A stretch of DNA of 64,000 bases from Mesobacillus campisalis (lineage in GTDB: Bacteria; Bacillota; Bacilli; Bacillales; Cytobacillaceae). Shown here in pieces: positions 1 to 11,277 of the stretch. Position numbers and translations under genes: made by a program. The notes beneath the pieces are model-generated. The model was not told the origin of the DNA, did no database searches, and worked only from the letters and a program-made list of their open reading frames with translations. The stretch is from contig NZ_LAYY01000101.1 of NCBI RefSeq assembly GCF_000986785.1, forward strand, positions 166,252-230,251. Reading direction: 5' to 3'. How positions within the stretch are numbered: position 1 is the stretch's first letter; the number at the start of each line of letters is the position of its first letter.

Positions 1-1906
<1,906 letters not shown>

Positions 1907-1921
1907 TTTCATATCAAAGGG

Positions 1922-1962
1922 AAAGTCAAAGTCAGGTTATACTTGGCTTTGGCTTTTTCTTT
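1922..1962 (+). terminator. Intrinsic terminator between dnaK and dnaJ
   Basis: The arms 1922-1934 and 1944-1956 form a 13 bp stem (two G-U pairs) with a 9-base loop, followed by a T-rich run. As dnaJ lies downstream on the same strand, it probably acts as a partial terminator that lowers dnaJ relative to dnaK. Confidence 0.85.
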
Positions 1963-2069
1963 GAGGGAATGGAAGCCCGCTGGATGGAATGCGAAGATAA
2001 TATATTGCACTTCTTAAAGCGGGAATGTTAAAATTACCTTTATGTGAAAAGAAGCGGGAGTGGGTAATC

Positions 2070-3194
2070 ATGAGTAAACGGGATTACTATGACGTCCTCG
2101 GTGTCAGCAAAGGGGCATCCAAGGATGAAATAAAAAAGGCCTATCGCAAGCTGTCCAAGAAATATCATCCAGACATCAACAAAGAGGCAGATGCGGATGA
2201 AAAATTCAAAGAAGTAAAAGAAGCCTATGAAGTGCTGAGCGATGACCAAAAACGGGCCCATTACGACCAGTTCGGGCATACAGATCCAAACCAGGGCTTT
2301 GGCGGCGGTGACTTCGGCGGCGGGTTCGGAGGATTTGAGGATATCTTCAACACATTCTTCGGCGGCGGAGGCGGCAGGCGCCGTGATCCGAATGCGCCAA
2401 GGCAAGGGGCTGACCTTCAGTATACGATGACCTTATCGTTTGAAGAAGCTGTATTTGGCAAGGAAACGACCATTGAGGTTCCGCGGGAAGAAACCTGTGA
2501 TACATGTAAAGGCTCAGGTGCCAAGCCTGGCACAAAAGTGGATACATGCGGCCACTGCCATGGAAGCGGACAGCTGAATGTCGAACAAAATACGCCTTTC
2601 GGAAGAATTGTCAACCGCAGGGTTTGTCCATACTGTAGTGGAACAGGAAAAGAAATTAAAGAAAAGTGTAAAACATGTGCTGGTTCCGGGAGCGTGAAAA
2701 AACGCCAGAAAATCAACGTGAAAGTTCCTGCAGGCGTCGATGACGGACAGCAGCTGAGGGTAGCAGGCAAGGGCGAGCCTGGAGTGAACGGCGGACCGGC
2801 CGGCGATCTTTATATCGTTTTCCATATCCGGTCCCATGAGTTTTTTGAACGCGATGGCGATGATATCTATTGTGAAATGCCTATCACCTTCGTCCAGACA
2901 GCCCTTGGCGATGAAATTGAAGTTCCAACCGTACACGGCAAGGTGAAGCTGAAAATACCAGCTGGAACACAAACGGGCACCAGGTTCCGGTTAAAAGGGA
3001 AAGGTGTTCCTAATGTCAGGGGTTATGGTACAGGAGATCAGCATGTGATCGTCAAAGTGGTTACTCCAACCAAATTGACGGAAAAGCAGAAACAGCTGCT
3101 GCGTGAATTTGCCGATGTAAGCGGGCAGTCTCCGCTTGGGGACCACGAAGAAAGCTTTTTCTCAAAAGTGAAAAGAGCCTTTAAGGGTGAGTAG
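2070..3194 (+). CDS. dnaJ: Chaperone protein DnaJ (Hsp40)
   Basis: Co-chaperone that stimulates the ATPase of DnaK and delivers substrates. The 374 residues show a J domain with the HPD motif inside KYHPDIN near residue 35, a Gly/Phe-rich linker at about 75-105, four CxxCxGxG zinc modules ([32 protein letters not shown]) at about 147-210, and the C-terminal substrate-binding domains. I place the start at ATG 2070, giving [11 protein letters not shown], rather than at the upstream in-frame codon at 2025: the family begins here and a GGGAGTGGG ribosome binding site precedes it. prmA follows after 14 bases. Confidence 0.98.
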   Translation: MSKRDYYDVLGVSKGASKDEIKKAYRKLSKKYHPDINKEADADEKFKEVKEAYEVLSDDQKRAHYDQFGHTDPNQGFGGGDFGGGFGGFEDIFNTFFGGGGGRRRDPNAPRQGADLQYTMTLSFEEAVFGKETTIEVPREETCDTCKGSGAKPGTKVDTCGHCHGSGQLNVEQNTPFGRIVNRRVCPYCSGTGKEIKEKCKTCAGSGSVKKRQKINVKVPAGVDDGQQLRVAGKGEPGVNGGPAGDLYIVFHIRSHEFFERDGDDIYCEMPITFVQTALGDEIEVPTVHGKVKLKIPAGTQTGTRFRLKGKGVPNVRGYGTGDQHVIVKVVTPTKLTEKQKQLLREFADVSGQSPLGDHEESFFSKVKRAFKGE

Positions 3195-3208
3195 AGGAGT
3201 GAGTTTTA

Positions 3209-4144
3209 ATGAAATGGTCTGAAATTGGAATCTTGACGACAAATGAAGCAATTGAACCGATCTCCCACATTTTGCATGAAGCGGGCGCCAGCGGTGTCGT
3301 CATTGAGGACCCTTTTGAACTTGTGAAGGAGAGAGAGGACCAGTTCGGGGAAATTTACCAGCTCAATCCAGATGACTACCCGGAGGAAGGCGTCATCATA
3401 AAAGCCTATTTGCCTGTAAACAGTTTCCTGGGTGAAACGGTCGACGGGATCAAGGCGGCTGTAAATAACCTGGTTTCATATGATATCGATATCGGGAAGA
3501 ACAGGGTTACAATCAGCGAAGTAAATGAAGAAGAGTGGGCAACCGCCTGGAAGAAATACTATAATCCAGTCAAAATTTCCGAAAAGTTTACCATTGTTCC
3601 GACATGGGAGGAATATGAGCCGGTCAGCAGTGATGAGCTGATCATTGAACTGGACCCTGGCATGGCTTTTGGAACGGGCACCCACCCTACAACGGTGCTC
3701 TGCATCCAGGCTTTGGAGCGTACGGTACAAACAGGGGACAGGATCATTGACGTTGGCACCGGTTCGGGAGTCTTGAGCATTGCCGCCGCCAAATTGGGTG
3801 CCGGCCGGATTGAAGCGCTGGACCTTGACGAGGTGGCTGTCAATGTTGCCAGGGTCAATATCAAGCTGAACAAGGTACAGGATTTGGTTGAAGTCCGCCA
3901 AAGCAACCTGCTCGATGGTGTGGAAGGCGAATCTGATATAGTAGTTGCCAATATCCTTGCAGAAGTGATTCTCCGTTTTGTCGATGATGCCTATCGCATA
4001 GTAAAAAAAGACGGGTATTTCATCACTTCGGGCATCATTCAGCAAAAGAAGGAAAGTGTAAAGGAAGCATTGCTGAACGCCGGTTTTGCCATTGAGGAAG
4101 TAATCTCCATGGAAGACTGGGTGGCCATCATTGCAAAAAAATAA
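3209..4144 (+). CDS. prmA: Ribosomal protein L11 methyltransferase PrmA
   Basis: SAM-dependent methyltransferase that trimethylates ribosomal protein L11. The 311-residue product has an N-terminal substrate-recognition domain and a C-terminal Rossmann-type domain with the family motif [11 protein letters not shown] near residue 148, the SAM-binding loop DVGTGSG near 181, and VANILAEVI near 244. It starts 14 bases after dnaJ behind AGAGGAGTG, so it is probably cotranscribed with the chaperone genes, the order known from B. subtilis. Length and motifs are normal. Confidence 0.98.
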   Translation: MKWSEIGILTTNEAIEPISHILHEAGASGVVIEDPFELVKEREDQFGEIYQLNPDDYPEEGVIIKAYLPVNSFLGETVDGIKAAVNNLVSYDIDIGKNRVTISEVNEEEWATAWKKYYNPVKISEKFTIVPTWEEYEPVSSDELIIELDPGMAFGTGTHPTTVLCIQALERTVQTGDRIIDVGTGSGVLSIAAAKLGAGRIEALDLDEVAVNVARVNIKLNKVQDLVEVRQSNLLDGVEGESDIVVANILAEVILRFVDDAYRIVKKDGYFITSGIIQQKKESVKEALLNAGFAIEEVISMEDWVAIIAKK

Positions 4145-4146
4145 TG

Positions 4147-4192
4147 CAGCGGCAAAGGGGCTTATCCGTCCCTTTTCTGCTGTCTCTTTTTA
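4147..4192 (+). terminator. Possible hairpin between prmA and rsmE
   Basis: An imperfect stem pairs GCAGCGGCAAAGGG with the CCCTTTTCTGCTG stretch and is followed by TCTCTTTTT. The interruptions in the stem make it a weaker terminator candidate than others in the window; it may be an internal attenuator. Confidence 0.5.
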
Positions 4193-4228
4193 ATTGGGGC
4201 TAACTATTATTTAGGCAGGTGTGTCGGA

Positions 4229-4978
4229 ATGCAGAGATATTTTGTGACAGGTTCAGGAGAAGAGGGTCATTTTGAAATAACCGGCGACGACCATCATCAT
4301 ATTGCCAGAGTCATGAGAATGAAGGAAGGCGACGAGATTCTCTGTGTGACGGCCCAGGGGAAGAGCGCTCTCTGCCGGATTGAAGAAATTACCTCTGAAA
4401 AAGCACTGGCAGCCGTAGTAAAATGGAATGAAGGGTCTCCCGAGCTTCCGGTTTCCATTACAATTGCGAGCGGGTTGCCCAAAGGGGATAAACTTGAATG
4501 GATCATCCAGAAGGGAACAGAGCTTGGTGCTTCCGAATTTGTCCCTTTTATCGCAAGCCGCTCCGTAGTTAAATGGGATCAAAAAAAGGGCAGGAAAAAG
4601 GCCGAGCGATGGCAGAAAATTGCCAAGGAAGCGGCTGAACAGTCCCATAGGAATCAAATACCAAAAATCCATGAGCCGGTGACGCTAAAAACACTTGTTC
4701 AGGATGCAGGTCGTTTTGATTTCTGTCTGATCGCATACGAAGAAGAAGCGAGGCATGGAGAAGCTTCCGTGCTTGCCGATGTTTTTAAAAGAATAGGCCA
4801 GGGGGAGTCTTTGCTGGCCATATTCGGCCCTGAAGGAGGGCTGACAGAACAGGAAGTCCATATTCTCCAGGAAGCTGGTTTTGTGCCATGCGGACTTGGA
4901 CCACGGATCTTAAGGACAGAGACGGCACCGCTATACCTTCTTTCAGCCGCGTCCTACCATTTTGAATTAATGAGGTGA
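4229..4978 (+). CDS. rsmE: 16S rRNA (uracil-1498-N3)-methyltransferase RsmE
   Basis: SPOUT-class RNA methyltransferase for U1498 of 16S rRNA. The 249-residue protein has an N-terminal PUA-like domain (DDHHHIARVMRMK near residue 20) and a C-terminal knotted SAM-binding domain with FGPEGGLTEQE from about residue 199 and LRTETAPL near residue 228. The start has only a modest GCAGGTGTG ribosome binding site. Its stop at 4976-4978 lies inside the ribosome binding site of mtaB, so the two are translationally coupled. Confidence 0.97.
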   Translation: MQRYFVTGSGEEGHFEITGDDHHHIARVMRMKEGDEILCVTAQGKSALCRIEEITSEKALAAVVKWNEGSPELPVSITIASGLPKGDKLEWIIQKGTELGASEFVPFIASRSVVKWDQKKGRKKAERWQKIAKEAAEQSHRNQIPKIHEPVTLKTLVQDAGRFDFCLIAYEEEARHGEASVLADVFKRIGQGESLLAIFGPEGGLTEQEVHILQEAGFVPCGLGPRILRTETAPLYLLSAASYHFELMR

Positions 4979-4983
4979 GGAAT

Positions 4984-6330
4984 ATGCCTACAGTTGCTTT
5001 TCATACACTCGGCTGTAAAGTAAACCACTATGAAACCGAGGCAATCTGGCAATTGTTCAAAGAGCAAAATTATGACCGTGTTGAATTTGAGTCAACCGCG
5101 GATGTTTATGTAATAAATACATGTACCGTTACAAATACGGGGGATAAGAAGAGCCGCCAGGTAATCCGGCGTGCGGTGAGGAAAAATCCTGATGCTGTTA
5201 TCTGTGTCACTGGCTGCTATGCCCAGACTTCACCAGCGGAGATCATGGCGATTCCTGGAGTCGATATTGTCGTGGGTACGCAGGACCGTGTGAAGATGCT
5301 TGAGTATATTGAACAATACAAAACAGAACGCCAGCCAATCAATGGCGTCCGCAATATCATGAAGAACCGTGTCTATGAAGAGCTTGATGTCCCAGCTTTT
5401 ACAGACCGTACAAGAGCCTCGCTGAAAATCCAGGAAGGCTGCAATAACTTCTGCACCTTCTGCATTATCCCATGGGCCCGCGGCCTGATGAGATCACGCG
5501 ACCCGCAGGAGGTCATCCGCCAGGCACAGCAGCTGGTAGATGCCGGCTACAAGGAGATTGTCCTGACCGGAATCCATACGGGCGGCTATGGTGAGGATAT
5601 GAAGGATTACAACCTTGCATCCCTGCTTGCAGACCTTGAAGCACAGGTAAAAGGCTTGAAGAGGCTGCGGATCTCCTCCATTGAGGCCAGCCAAATCACG
5701 GACGAGGTCATCGATGTGATCGACCGTTCGAATATAATCGTCCGCCATTTGCACATTCCGCTCCAGTCAGGCTCTGATACCGTTTTGAAGCGGATGCGCC
5801 GTAAATATACGATGGAGTTCTTCGGCGAGCGTCTTGACCGGCTTAAAGAGGTGCTCCCCGGACTTGCCGTTACATCAGATGTCATTGTTGGCTTCCCGGG
5901 AGAAACGGAAGAAGAGTTTATGGAAACTTATAATTTTATTAAAGAACACAAGTTTTCCGAGCTTCATGTATTCCCATATTCCAAACGTACGGGTACACCA
6001 GCTGCCCGCATGGAGGACCAGATCGATGAGGATGTGAAGAATGAGCGCGTCCATCGCCTGATTGCCCTTTCCGACCAGCTGGCGAAGGAATATGCTTCCC
6101 AGTTTGAAGGAGAAGTGCTTGAGGTCATTCCGGAAGAAGAGTACAAGGAGAAGGACGGCCATTATGTCGGCTATACGGATAACTACCTGAAAGTCATCCT
6201 GCCGGCCACTGAAGACATGGTTGGCAAAATTGTCAAAGTCAAGCTTCTAAAGGCAGGCTATCCTTACAATGAGGGCCAATTTGTGCGCTTGCTGGAAGAT
6301 GAACCTGCTGCCGAAAAAGCTGTGGTATAG
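4984..6330 (+). CDS. mtaB: tRNA t6A37 methylthiotransferase MtaB
   Basis: Radical-SAM enzyme that adds a methylthio group to N6-threonylcarbamoyladenosine at position 37 of tRNA. The 447-residue product shows the N-terminal MTTase domain with three cluster cysteines (LGCKVNHYETE, INTCTVTN, VTGCYAQ), the radical-SAM motif CNNFCTFC at about 154-161, and a C-terminal TRAM domain. I place the start at ATG 4984 (PTVAFHTLGC) instead of the in-frame GTG at 4975, because the GAGGTGAGG ribosome binding site covers that GTG. It overlaps functionally with rsmE and ends at a bidirectional terminator. Confidence 0.97.
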   Translation: MPTVAFHTLGCKVNHYETEAIWQLFKEQNYDRVEFESTADVYVINTCTVTNTGDKKSRQVIRRAVRKNPDAVICVTGCYAQTSPAEIMAIPGVDIVVGTQDRVKMLEYIEQYKTERQPINGVRNIMKNRVYEELDVPAFTDRTRASLKIQEGCNNFCTFCIIPWARGLMRSRDPQEVIRQAQQLVDAGYKEIVLTGIHTGGYGEDMKDYNLASLLADLEAQVKGLKRLRISSIEASQITDEVIDVIDRSNIIVRHLHIPLQSGSDTVLKRMRRKYTMEFFGERLDRLKEVLPGLAVTSDVIVGFPGETEEEFMETYNFIKEHKFSELHVFPYSKRTGTPAARMEDQIDEDVKNERVHRLIALSDQLAKEYASQFEGEVLEVIPEEEYKEKDGHYVGYTDNYLKVILPATEDMVGKIVKVKLLKAGYPYNEGQFVRLLEDEPAAEKAVV

Positions 6331-6332
6331 AG

Positions 6333-6366
6333 AAAAGGAATTGCCTCTTGCGGCAATTCCTTTTTT
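6333..6366. terminator. Bidirectional terminator between mtaB and yqeW
   Basis: A perfect 13 bp stem (6333-6345 with 6352-6364) has an A run on the left arm and a T run on the right, so it can stop transcription of mtaB on the plus strand and of the Na/Pi transporter gene on the minus strand, whose stop codon lies inside it. Confidence 0.9.
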
Positions 6367-7291
6367 AATTTTTGTTCCCGTGAAGGATGATGATCATCCT
6401 GCCGAACCTGTCCGCAAAGGGAAGAACCAGCAGTGAAGAAACGATATTAAATAAAACACTTGCATGTGCCAGCTGAACTTCCATCCTGTCAGCTGTCATG
6501 GGGGCAATCAGGGCGTAATCATCTATAAAAGGCAAAAATGCAAGTGTTCCGGCAATATTCAACCAAAGATGGGCATACGCTGTAAGCCTGGCCTCTTTCC
6601 CCGCCCCTGCAGAAGCGAGCAGCGCGGTTACACAAGTGCCAATATTGGCCCCCAACATGGCAGCGACTGCAGCGCTGAACTGCATCGTTCCTTCTGACAG
6701 GAAGCCCATTAGAATTCCGGACATGGCCGTACTGGACTGGATGATTGCTGTTATCACGGTTCCCGCTCCCAGGCTGTAAAGAAGGCTGTCATTTAACTGT
6801 GCCAGCCATTGTTCAACGACCGGGAGACTTGTTAGGGGGCCGGCCAGGTATGAAAATCCTCTCATGGCTGCGAACACAGCTGCCATGCCGAAGAGAATTT
6901 GCCCGATATTCCTGTGCTGCTCCTTCCTGGCAAGGATCAGCACGGCCCCTATGATAGCAAGGGGTACTATGAAAACATCAAGATTGATGGTGATCAATTC
7001 CAAGGTGAAGGTGGTTCCGATATTGGATCCCAATATGATTCCGATTGATTGTCTGAACGTAAGCATCCCTGCACTGATCAGGCCGATTGTGATGACCATG
7101 ACGGCGGAACTGCTGTGGAGGATGGCTGTAACAAGTGTACCTGCAAGCAAGCCTTTCAGAGGTGTGCCTGTCATCCTGGCGAGCCAACCTCTCATGGAGT
7201 CCGCAGACAATTGAAACAGCCCTCTTCTTAAAATCATCATACCCGAGAGAAATATTCCAACTAACAAGATGAACAGAAAAGCATAGACCAT
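6365..7291 (-). CDS. yqeW: Na/Pi cotransporter family membrane protein (YqeW-like)
   Basis: Integral membrane protein of the NptA/YjbB sodium-phosphate cotransporter family. The 308 residues contain about eight hydrophobic segments and the two inverted family repeats, each with a Q/H-S-S-(S/T) signature: LHSSSAVMVITIG near residue 60 and IQSSTAMSGIL near residue 185. Unlike the second family member in this window (41614-43245) it lacks the C-terminal PhoU-like domain. The start is well placed behind AAAGGGTGAGG on the minus strand. The position between mtaB and rpsU matches yqeW of B. subtilis; the transported ion is not shown by the sequence. Confidence 0.85.
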   Translation of the reverse strand: MVYAFLFILLVGIFLSGMMILRRGLFQLSADSMRGWLARMTGTPLKGLLAGTLVTAILHSSSAVMVITIGLISAGMLTFRQSIGIILGSNIGTTFTLELITINLDVFIVPLAIIGAVLILARKEQHRNIGQILFGMAAVFAAMRGFSYLAGPLTSLPVVEQWLAQLNDSLLYSLGAGTVITAIIQSSTAMSGILMGFLSEGTMQFSAAVAAMLGANIGTCVTALLASAGAGKEARLTAYAHLWLNIAGTLAFLPFIDDYALIAPMTADRMEVQLAHASVLFNIVSSLLVLPFADRFGRMIIILHGNKN

Positions 7292-7400
7292 TGACCCTCA
7301 CCCTTTCTTTTTATATCTATGAATGGAGGGGCTGGACATGCCGAAATCTTTTCCGGAATAGGGACGAATGATTATTCTTAAATCCATGTATGATTTTCAG

Positions 7401-7429
7401 TTGACCTTGCTTCGCTAGTATATTATAAT
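7401..7429 (+). promoter_or_regulatory. SigA promoter of rpsU-yqeY
   Basis: TTGACC at 7401-7406 and TATAAT at 7424-7429 are separated by exactly 17 bases, a near-consensus vegetative promoter about 66 bases before the rpsU start codon. Confidence 0.85.
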
Positions 7430-7495
7430 TGCAAGGTACATGGTTCCCCATGTGTTTTCATGTAAGTGTGTTGTGTTCGGAGGGAGGGAAAGAGA

Positions 7496-7669
7496 ATGTC
7501 TAAAACTGTTGTTCGCAAAAACGAATCGCTTGAAGATGCTCTTCGACGCTTCAAACGTACTGTTTCTAAGTCAGGTACAATTCAAGAAGCTAGAAAGCGC
7601 GAATTCTACGAAAAACCAAGTGTTAAGCGTAAGAAAAAGTCTGAAGCTGCCAGAAAACGCAAGTTCTAA
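7496..7669 (+). CDS. rpsU: 30S ribosomal protein S21
   Basis: Small-subunit ribosomal protein, 57 residues, strongly basic, beginning [20 protein letters not shown] and ending in a Lys/Arg-rich tail. It matches S21 in length and in its helical basic character. The upstream in-frame ATG at 7466 is rejected because GGAGGGAGGG lies just before the ATG at 7496. It is the first gene of a two-gene unit with yqeY, 17 bases downstream, with its own near-consensus promoter, as expected for a highly expressed gene. Confidence 0.97.
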   Translation: MSKTVVRKNESLEDALRRFKRTVSKSGTIQEARKREFYEKPSVKRKKKSEAARKRKF

Positions 7670-7686
7670 GAGAGGGTGGAATTATT

Positions 7687-8133
7687 TTGAGTCTTCTCGA
7701 GCGTTTAAATAAAGATATGATCCAAGCGATGAAGAACAAGGAAAAAGACAAACTCACGACAATTCGGATGATGAAGTCGTCCTTGCAAAACGAAGCAATC
7801 AAGCTCGGGAAGCAAGAGTTGTCGGCTGAGGAAGAATTGACTGTACTTTCTCGCGAATTAAAACAACGCAAAGATTCCCTCCAGGAATTTGAAAAAGCAG
7901 GTCGCCAAGACCTTGTGGAAAAACTGCGCATCGAAATCGAACATGTCGAGCAATATATGCCGGAGCAGTTAAGCGAAGAAGAGCTTGTCAGCGTCATCAA
8001 GCAATCCATTGCTGAAACTGGTGCTGCGTCTAAGGCCGATATGGGCAGAGTGATGGCTGCGATCATGCCGAAGGTAAAAGGCAAAGCAGACGGGTCGCTC
8101 GTCAACAAACTTGTACAACAACACCTTTCATAA
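7687..8133 (+). CDS. yqeY: GatB/YqeY domain protein
   Basis: A 148-residue cytosolic protein of the YqeY family, related to the C-terminal tRNA-interacting domain of GatB (the amidotransferase that makes Gln-tRNA and Asn-tRNA). The helical N-terminal part ([21 protein letters not shown]) and the C-terminal motif [19 protein letters not shown] near residues 118-136 are characteristic. Translation starts at TTG 7687 behind AGAGGGTGG; no ATG fits. The gene is linked to rpsU almost everywhere in Firmicutes, suggesting a translation-related job that is not established. Confidence 0.95.
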   Translation: MSLLERLNKDMIQAMKNKEKDKLTTIRMMKSSLQNEAIKLGKQELSAEEELTVLSRELKQRKDSLQEFEKAGRQDLVEKLRIEIEHVEQYMPEQLSEEELVSVIKQSIAETGAASKADMGRVMAAIMPKVKGKADGSLVNKLVQQHLS

Positions 8134-8148
8134 AAAAATGTGACTAAG

Positions 8149-8177
8149 GGCCGTGAGCATTTGCTTGCGGCCTTTTT
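8149..8177 (+). terminator. Terminator after yqeY
   Basis: GGCCG (8149-8153) pairs with CGGCC (8168-8172), with an inner AGC/GCT helix and a four-base loop, followed by TTTTT. Confidence 0.85.
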
Positions 8178-8297
8178 AGTGTTCCCGAATTTCCGCGGAG
8201 ACGGAAATTAAAGGATGTTCTGGTAATAAAAGTGACTGTCTATGGTATGATAAAAATATACATATTCTTTAGGGTGCTATTCAACCTTCCAAAAGAA

Positions 8298-8324
8298 TGA
8301 AACCTAACGGACACTTAGACCGTA
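8298..8324 (+). promoter_or_regulatory. Probable SigW (ECF) promoter of yqeZ-floA-yqfB
   Basis: TGAAAC at 8298-8303 and CGTA at 8321-8324, 17 bases apart, match the ECF sigma W signature (TGAAAC, CGTA). The site lies 41 bases before the TTG start of yqeZ. In B. subtilis the yqeZ-floA-yqfB operon is a known SigW target, which agrees with the position. An extended -10 (TGGTATGAT at 8243-8251) further upstream could give a second, vegetative start. Confidence 0.8.
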
Positions 8325-8364
8325 ATACAGGAAGCCGCTTAAACAAGAGAGGGGGAATGGGATA

Positions 8365-9681
8365 TTGAGGCTTAGCCGGATGATGGTATTGCTCACTTTG
8401 CTTATGGGGCTTGCGCTGTCGGCTTTCCCTTTGCTGCCATCGGCTCAAGATGAAACCGTTTATATTGTCCCGGTTGAAGCTACAGTGGAAAAAGGCCTCT
8501 ATGCCTTTTTGGATAGGGCTGTATCCGAAGCTGAGGCCGATGATGCTTCTGCCATTATTTTTGAAATTAATACTCCGGGCGGGGCGGTCGATGCAGCAGG
8601 CGAAATTGGGAAATTGTTTACATCCACCAACATGCGGACAATAGCCTTCGTAAATAAGCAGGCTTTGTCGGCTGGCGCCTATATTTCGCTGAATGCCGAT
8701 GAAATTTATATGGTGCCTGGTGCTGTAATGGGATCGGCAGCGATTATTGATCAAAGCGGAAACACTGCCGGGAAAAAAGCAGAATCCTACTGGTTCGCTG
8801 CCATGAGGAGTGCTGCCCAGGAATCTGGAAGGGATCCGATTTATGCCTTGGCGATGGCAGATGAAAATGTCGACCTGCCTGAGTATGGGGCAGGAAAAGG
8901 GGAACTTCTGACGCTGACTGCGGAGCAGGCGCTAGAAGTTGGCTATTCGGAAGGAACGGTCAAAGACCGGGATGCATTGCTGGCGGAACTTGGGTTTGAG
9001 CAGGCAGCCATCAAAGAGGTGGAGGAGAGTTTTGCGGAGAAGGTTGCCAGATTCATTACAAACCCGGTAGTCACATCGGTGCTGATTACGATTGGCAGCC
9101 TGGGGCTTGTATTGGAGTTATACTCGCCTGGGTTTGGGATACCAGGCTTCATGGGGATTTCTTCCTTGCTGCTTTTTTTCTACGGCCATATGGTGGCTGG
9201 CCTGGCCGGGTATGAAGCAATCATTCTGTTTGCCATTGGCGTCGGCTTGATGATCCTGGAATTTTTCATTGCAGGCGGTATTGTCGGGATCCTCGGTTTT
9301 ATTGCCGTAATCGCCAGTTTTTTCATGGCCTCCGGGAATGTCATGCATATGGGTATTACCCTTTTGATTGCCATGGCGGCAACAATTCTGGTTTCCATCC
9401 TTATGGTAAAGGTGTTGGGGAGAAGGATGAAATTATTCGGCAAAATTATTCTCACTGATTCTACAAGCACAGAGGGCGGTTATGTATCGAACAAGAACCG
9501 GACAGAACTGATCGGCCTCGAAGGGACGACTGTTACAGCCCTAAGGCCTGCCGGTACCGTGCTTGTAGGCGACGAGAGACTGGATGTAGTAAGTGAAGGA
9601 AGTTTTATTCAGAAAGACAAGAAAGTAAAAATAGTCAAGACGGAAGGGTCACGTGTTGTGGTCCGGGAAGTTCCGGAATGA
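8365..9681 (+). CDS. yqeZ: NfeD-family membrane serine protease homologue (YqeZ)
   Basis: Long-form NfeD protein, 438 residues: signal peptide at about 1-25, an extracytoplasmic ClpP-like serine protease domain at about 30-220 with the nucleophile candidate Ser102 in ALSAGAYIS, four to five transmembrane segments at about 230-350, and a C-terminal OB-fold domain from about 370 (EGGYVSNKNRTELIGLEGT). Such proteins are encoded with flotillin/stomatin partners, and floA follows after 24 bases. Translation starts at TTG 8365 behind GAGGGGGAATGG. The operon is probably induced by envelope stress through the SigW promoter. A role in membrane quality control is family knowledge, not shown here. Confidence 0.93.
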   Translation: MRLSRMMVLLTLLMGLALSAFPLLPSAQDETVYIVPVEATVEKGLYAFLDRAVSEAEADDASAIIFEINTPGGAVDAAGEIGKLFTSTNMRTIAFVNKQALSAGAYISLNADEIYMVPGAVMGSAAIIDQSGNTAGKKAESYWFAAMRSAAQESGRDPIYALAMADENVDLPEYGAGKGELLTLTAEQALEVGYSEGTVKDRDALLAELGFEQAAIKEVEESFAEKVARFITNPVVTSVLITIGSLGLVLELYSPGFGIPGFMGISSLLLFFYGHMVAGLAGYEAIILFAIGVGLMILEFFIAGGIVGILGFIAVIASFFMASGNVMHMGITLLIAMAATILVSILMVKVLGRRMKLFGKIILTDSTSTEGGYVSNKNRTELIGLEGTTVTALRPAGTVLVGDERLDVVSEGSFIQKDKKVKIVKTEGSRVVVREVPE

Positions 9682-9705
9682 CCACGATGAATTGGAGGAA
9701 TTGAT

Positions 9706-10707
9706 ATGGCATTGACATCAGGTACTGTTTTTTTGCTGGTAGCCGTTGTGCTCGGCCTGCTGCTTCTCGGCGTCCTTTTTACCTTTGTTCCAGTAATGCT
9801 CTGGATTTCTGCCCTGGCGGCCGGAGTTAGGGTAAGCATCTTCACACTGATTGGAATGAGGCTCCGCCGGGTTATCCCGAGCCGGGTTATCAATCCGTTG
9901 ATCAAGGCACACAAGGCCGGGTTGGGAGTGACGACAAACCAGCTTGAGAGCCATTACCTTGCCGGAGGAAATGTCGACAGGGTTGTTAATGCCCTGATCG
10001 CTGCACACCGTGCGAATATCGAGTTGTCCTTTGAGCGGGCGGCTGCCATTGATCTTGCCGGCCGGGACGTGCTTGAGGCAGTACAGATGAGCGTTAATCC
10101 GAAGGTTATCGAAACACCGTTCATCGCCGGTGTCGCGATGGATGGAATCGAAGTAAAAGCGAAAGCGCGCATTACCGTTAGGGCCAACATTGACAGGCTT
10201 GTCGGGGGTGCTGGAGAGGATACCATCGTTGCGCGTGTCGGTGAAGGGATTGTCTCGACCATTGGTTCATCCGATAACCATAAAAAAGTCCTGGAAAACC
10301 CGGATATGATTTCACAGACAGTCCTTTCCAAGGGCCTGGATGCAGGTACAGCCTTTGAAATCCTCTCGATCGATATTGCGGATGTTGATATCGGCAAGAA
10401 CATTGGTGCCGAACTCCAGACGGAACAGGCGGAAGCCGACAAGAAGATTGCCCAGGCAAAGGCTGAGGAACGCCGTGCCATGGCTGTTGCCCAGGAGCAG
10501 GAAATGAAGGCGCGCGTACAGGAAATGAGAGCGAAAGTTGTGGAATCCGAGGCAACCGTTCCACTTGCCATGGCCGAAGCCTTAAGAGATGGAAACATTG
10601 GTGTGATGGATTACATGAATATCCAGAACATTTCTGCCGATACCGACATGAGAGACTCCTTTGGAAAGCTTTCTGGCGGCAAAAAAGACGAGAACAAGGA
10701 TGAATAA
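9706..10707 (+). CDS. floA: Flotillin-like protein FloA
   Basis: Membrane-associated scaffold protein (formerly YqfA) that organises functional membrane microdomains. The 333 residues have a long N-terminal hydrophobic hairpin (about 5-50), a band-7/SPFH domain at about 60-230 and a C-terminal Ala/Glu/Gln-rich coiled-coil ([19 protein letters not shown] near residues 243-261) that drives oligomerisation. The ATG at 9706 follows a GGAGG ribosome binding site. It sits in the yqeZ-floA-yqfB operon, and NfeD-flotillin pairing is the usual arrangement. Confidence 0.96.
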   Translation: MALTSGTVFLLVAVVLGLLLLGVLFTFVPVMLWISALAAGVRVSIFTLIGMRLRRVIPSRVINPLIKAHKAGLGVTTNQLESHYLAGGNVDRVVNALIAAHRANIELSFERAAAIDLAGRDVLEAVQMSVNPKVIETPFIAGVAMDGIEVKAKARITVRANIDRLVGGAGEDTIVARVGEGIVSTIGSSDNHKKVLENPDMISQTVLSKGLDAGTAFEILSIDIADVDIGKNIGAELQTEQAEADKKIAQAKAEERRAMAVAQEQEMKARVQEMRAKVVESEATVPLAMAEALRDGNIGVMDYMNIQNISADTDMRDSFGKLSGGKKDENKDE

Positions 10708-10739
10708 CTTCCATCCCGCTTTGAAAGGGGGGACCAACC

Positions 10740-11237
10740 ATGGAATTTCTGTTCGATAATCCATTCATTCTTATGATATTGATTGGTCTGATCTCGACAT
10801 TGTTCGGGAAAAAGGGGGAGCAGCAGGAGCAGCAAAAGAGGCCCCAGCAGAGAAGGCAGTCACAGCAACCGCGCCAAGGCCCTGGCCAGCCCCAGCGTCC
10901 TGAACGAAGACCGGCGCAGCAGAGATCTGAAAGGCCGGCGCAGCCAATGCCGCCAACGATGGAAAAAAAGGCTGAACGTACGGCTGCAAGCATCCCTCAG
11001 CTGACGGATGTCCAGAAAATTTATGAAGATAAAAGACGGGAAATGATGGAATCCGCGAGGCATGAACCTCGTACCGTAAGCGGGGGCCCTGCTTCGGCCC
11101 AGGCTGGCAACGAGGAAAAGCCTGTTACTCTGGACCTGAATCCCGATGGCAACCGCCTGATTGAAGGAATTGCCTGGGCTCAGGTTCTGGGGCCGCCAAG
11201 AGCGCGGGATCCCCACCGGACGATGAGGCGAAGATAA
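10740..11237 (+). CDS. yqfB: YqfB-like protein, membrane anchored and Gln/Arg/Pro-rich
   Basis: Third gene of the SigW-type operon. The 165-residue product has one N-terminal hydrophobic stretch (NPFILMILIGLISTLFG, about 7-23), then a low-complexity Gln/Arg/Pro/Glu segment at about 27-75 that is probably disordered, then a conserved-looking stretch (QLTDVQKIYEDKRREMME) and a C-terminal helix (RLIEGIAWAQVLGPPRARDPH). Nothing suggests an enzyme. Position and topology fit yqfB; sequence identity to B. subtilis YqfB cannot be tested here. A role alongside FloA and NfeD in membrane domains is inferred from the operon. Confidence 0.75.
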   Translation: MEFLFDNPFILMILIGLISTLFGKKGEQQEQQKRPQQRRQSQQPRQGPGQPQRPERRPAQQRSERPAQPMPPTMEKKAERTAASIPQLTDVQKIYEDKRREMMESARHEPRTVSGGPASAQAGNEEKPVTLDLNPDGNRLIEGIAWAQVLGPPRARDPHRTMRRR

Positions 11238-11277
11238 GCTTGTCCATCCCGGATCGATCCTGTTAAAAAGATGTGCT

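Noticed and set aside
10178-10993. 271-codon minus-strand ORF opposite floA and yqfB
   Set aside because: Trp/Cys/Pro-rich translation typical of a shadow frame; floA on the plus strand is certain.
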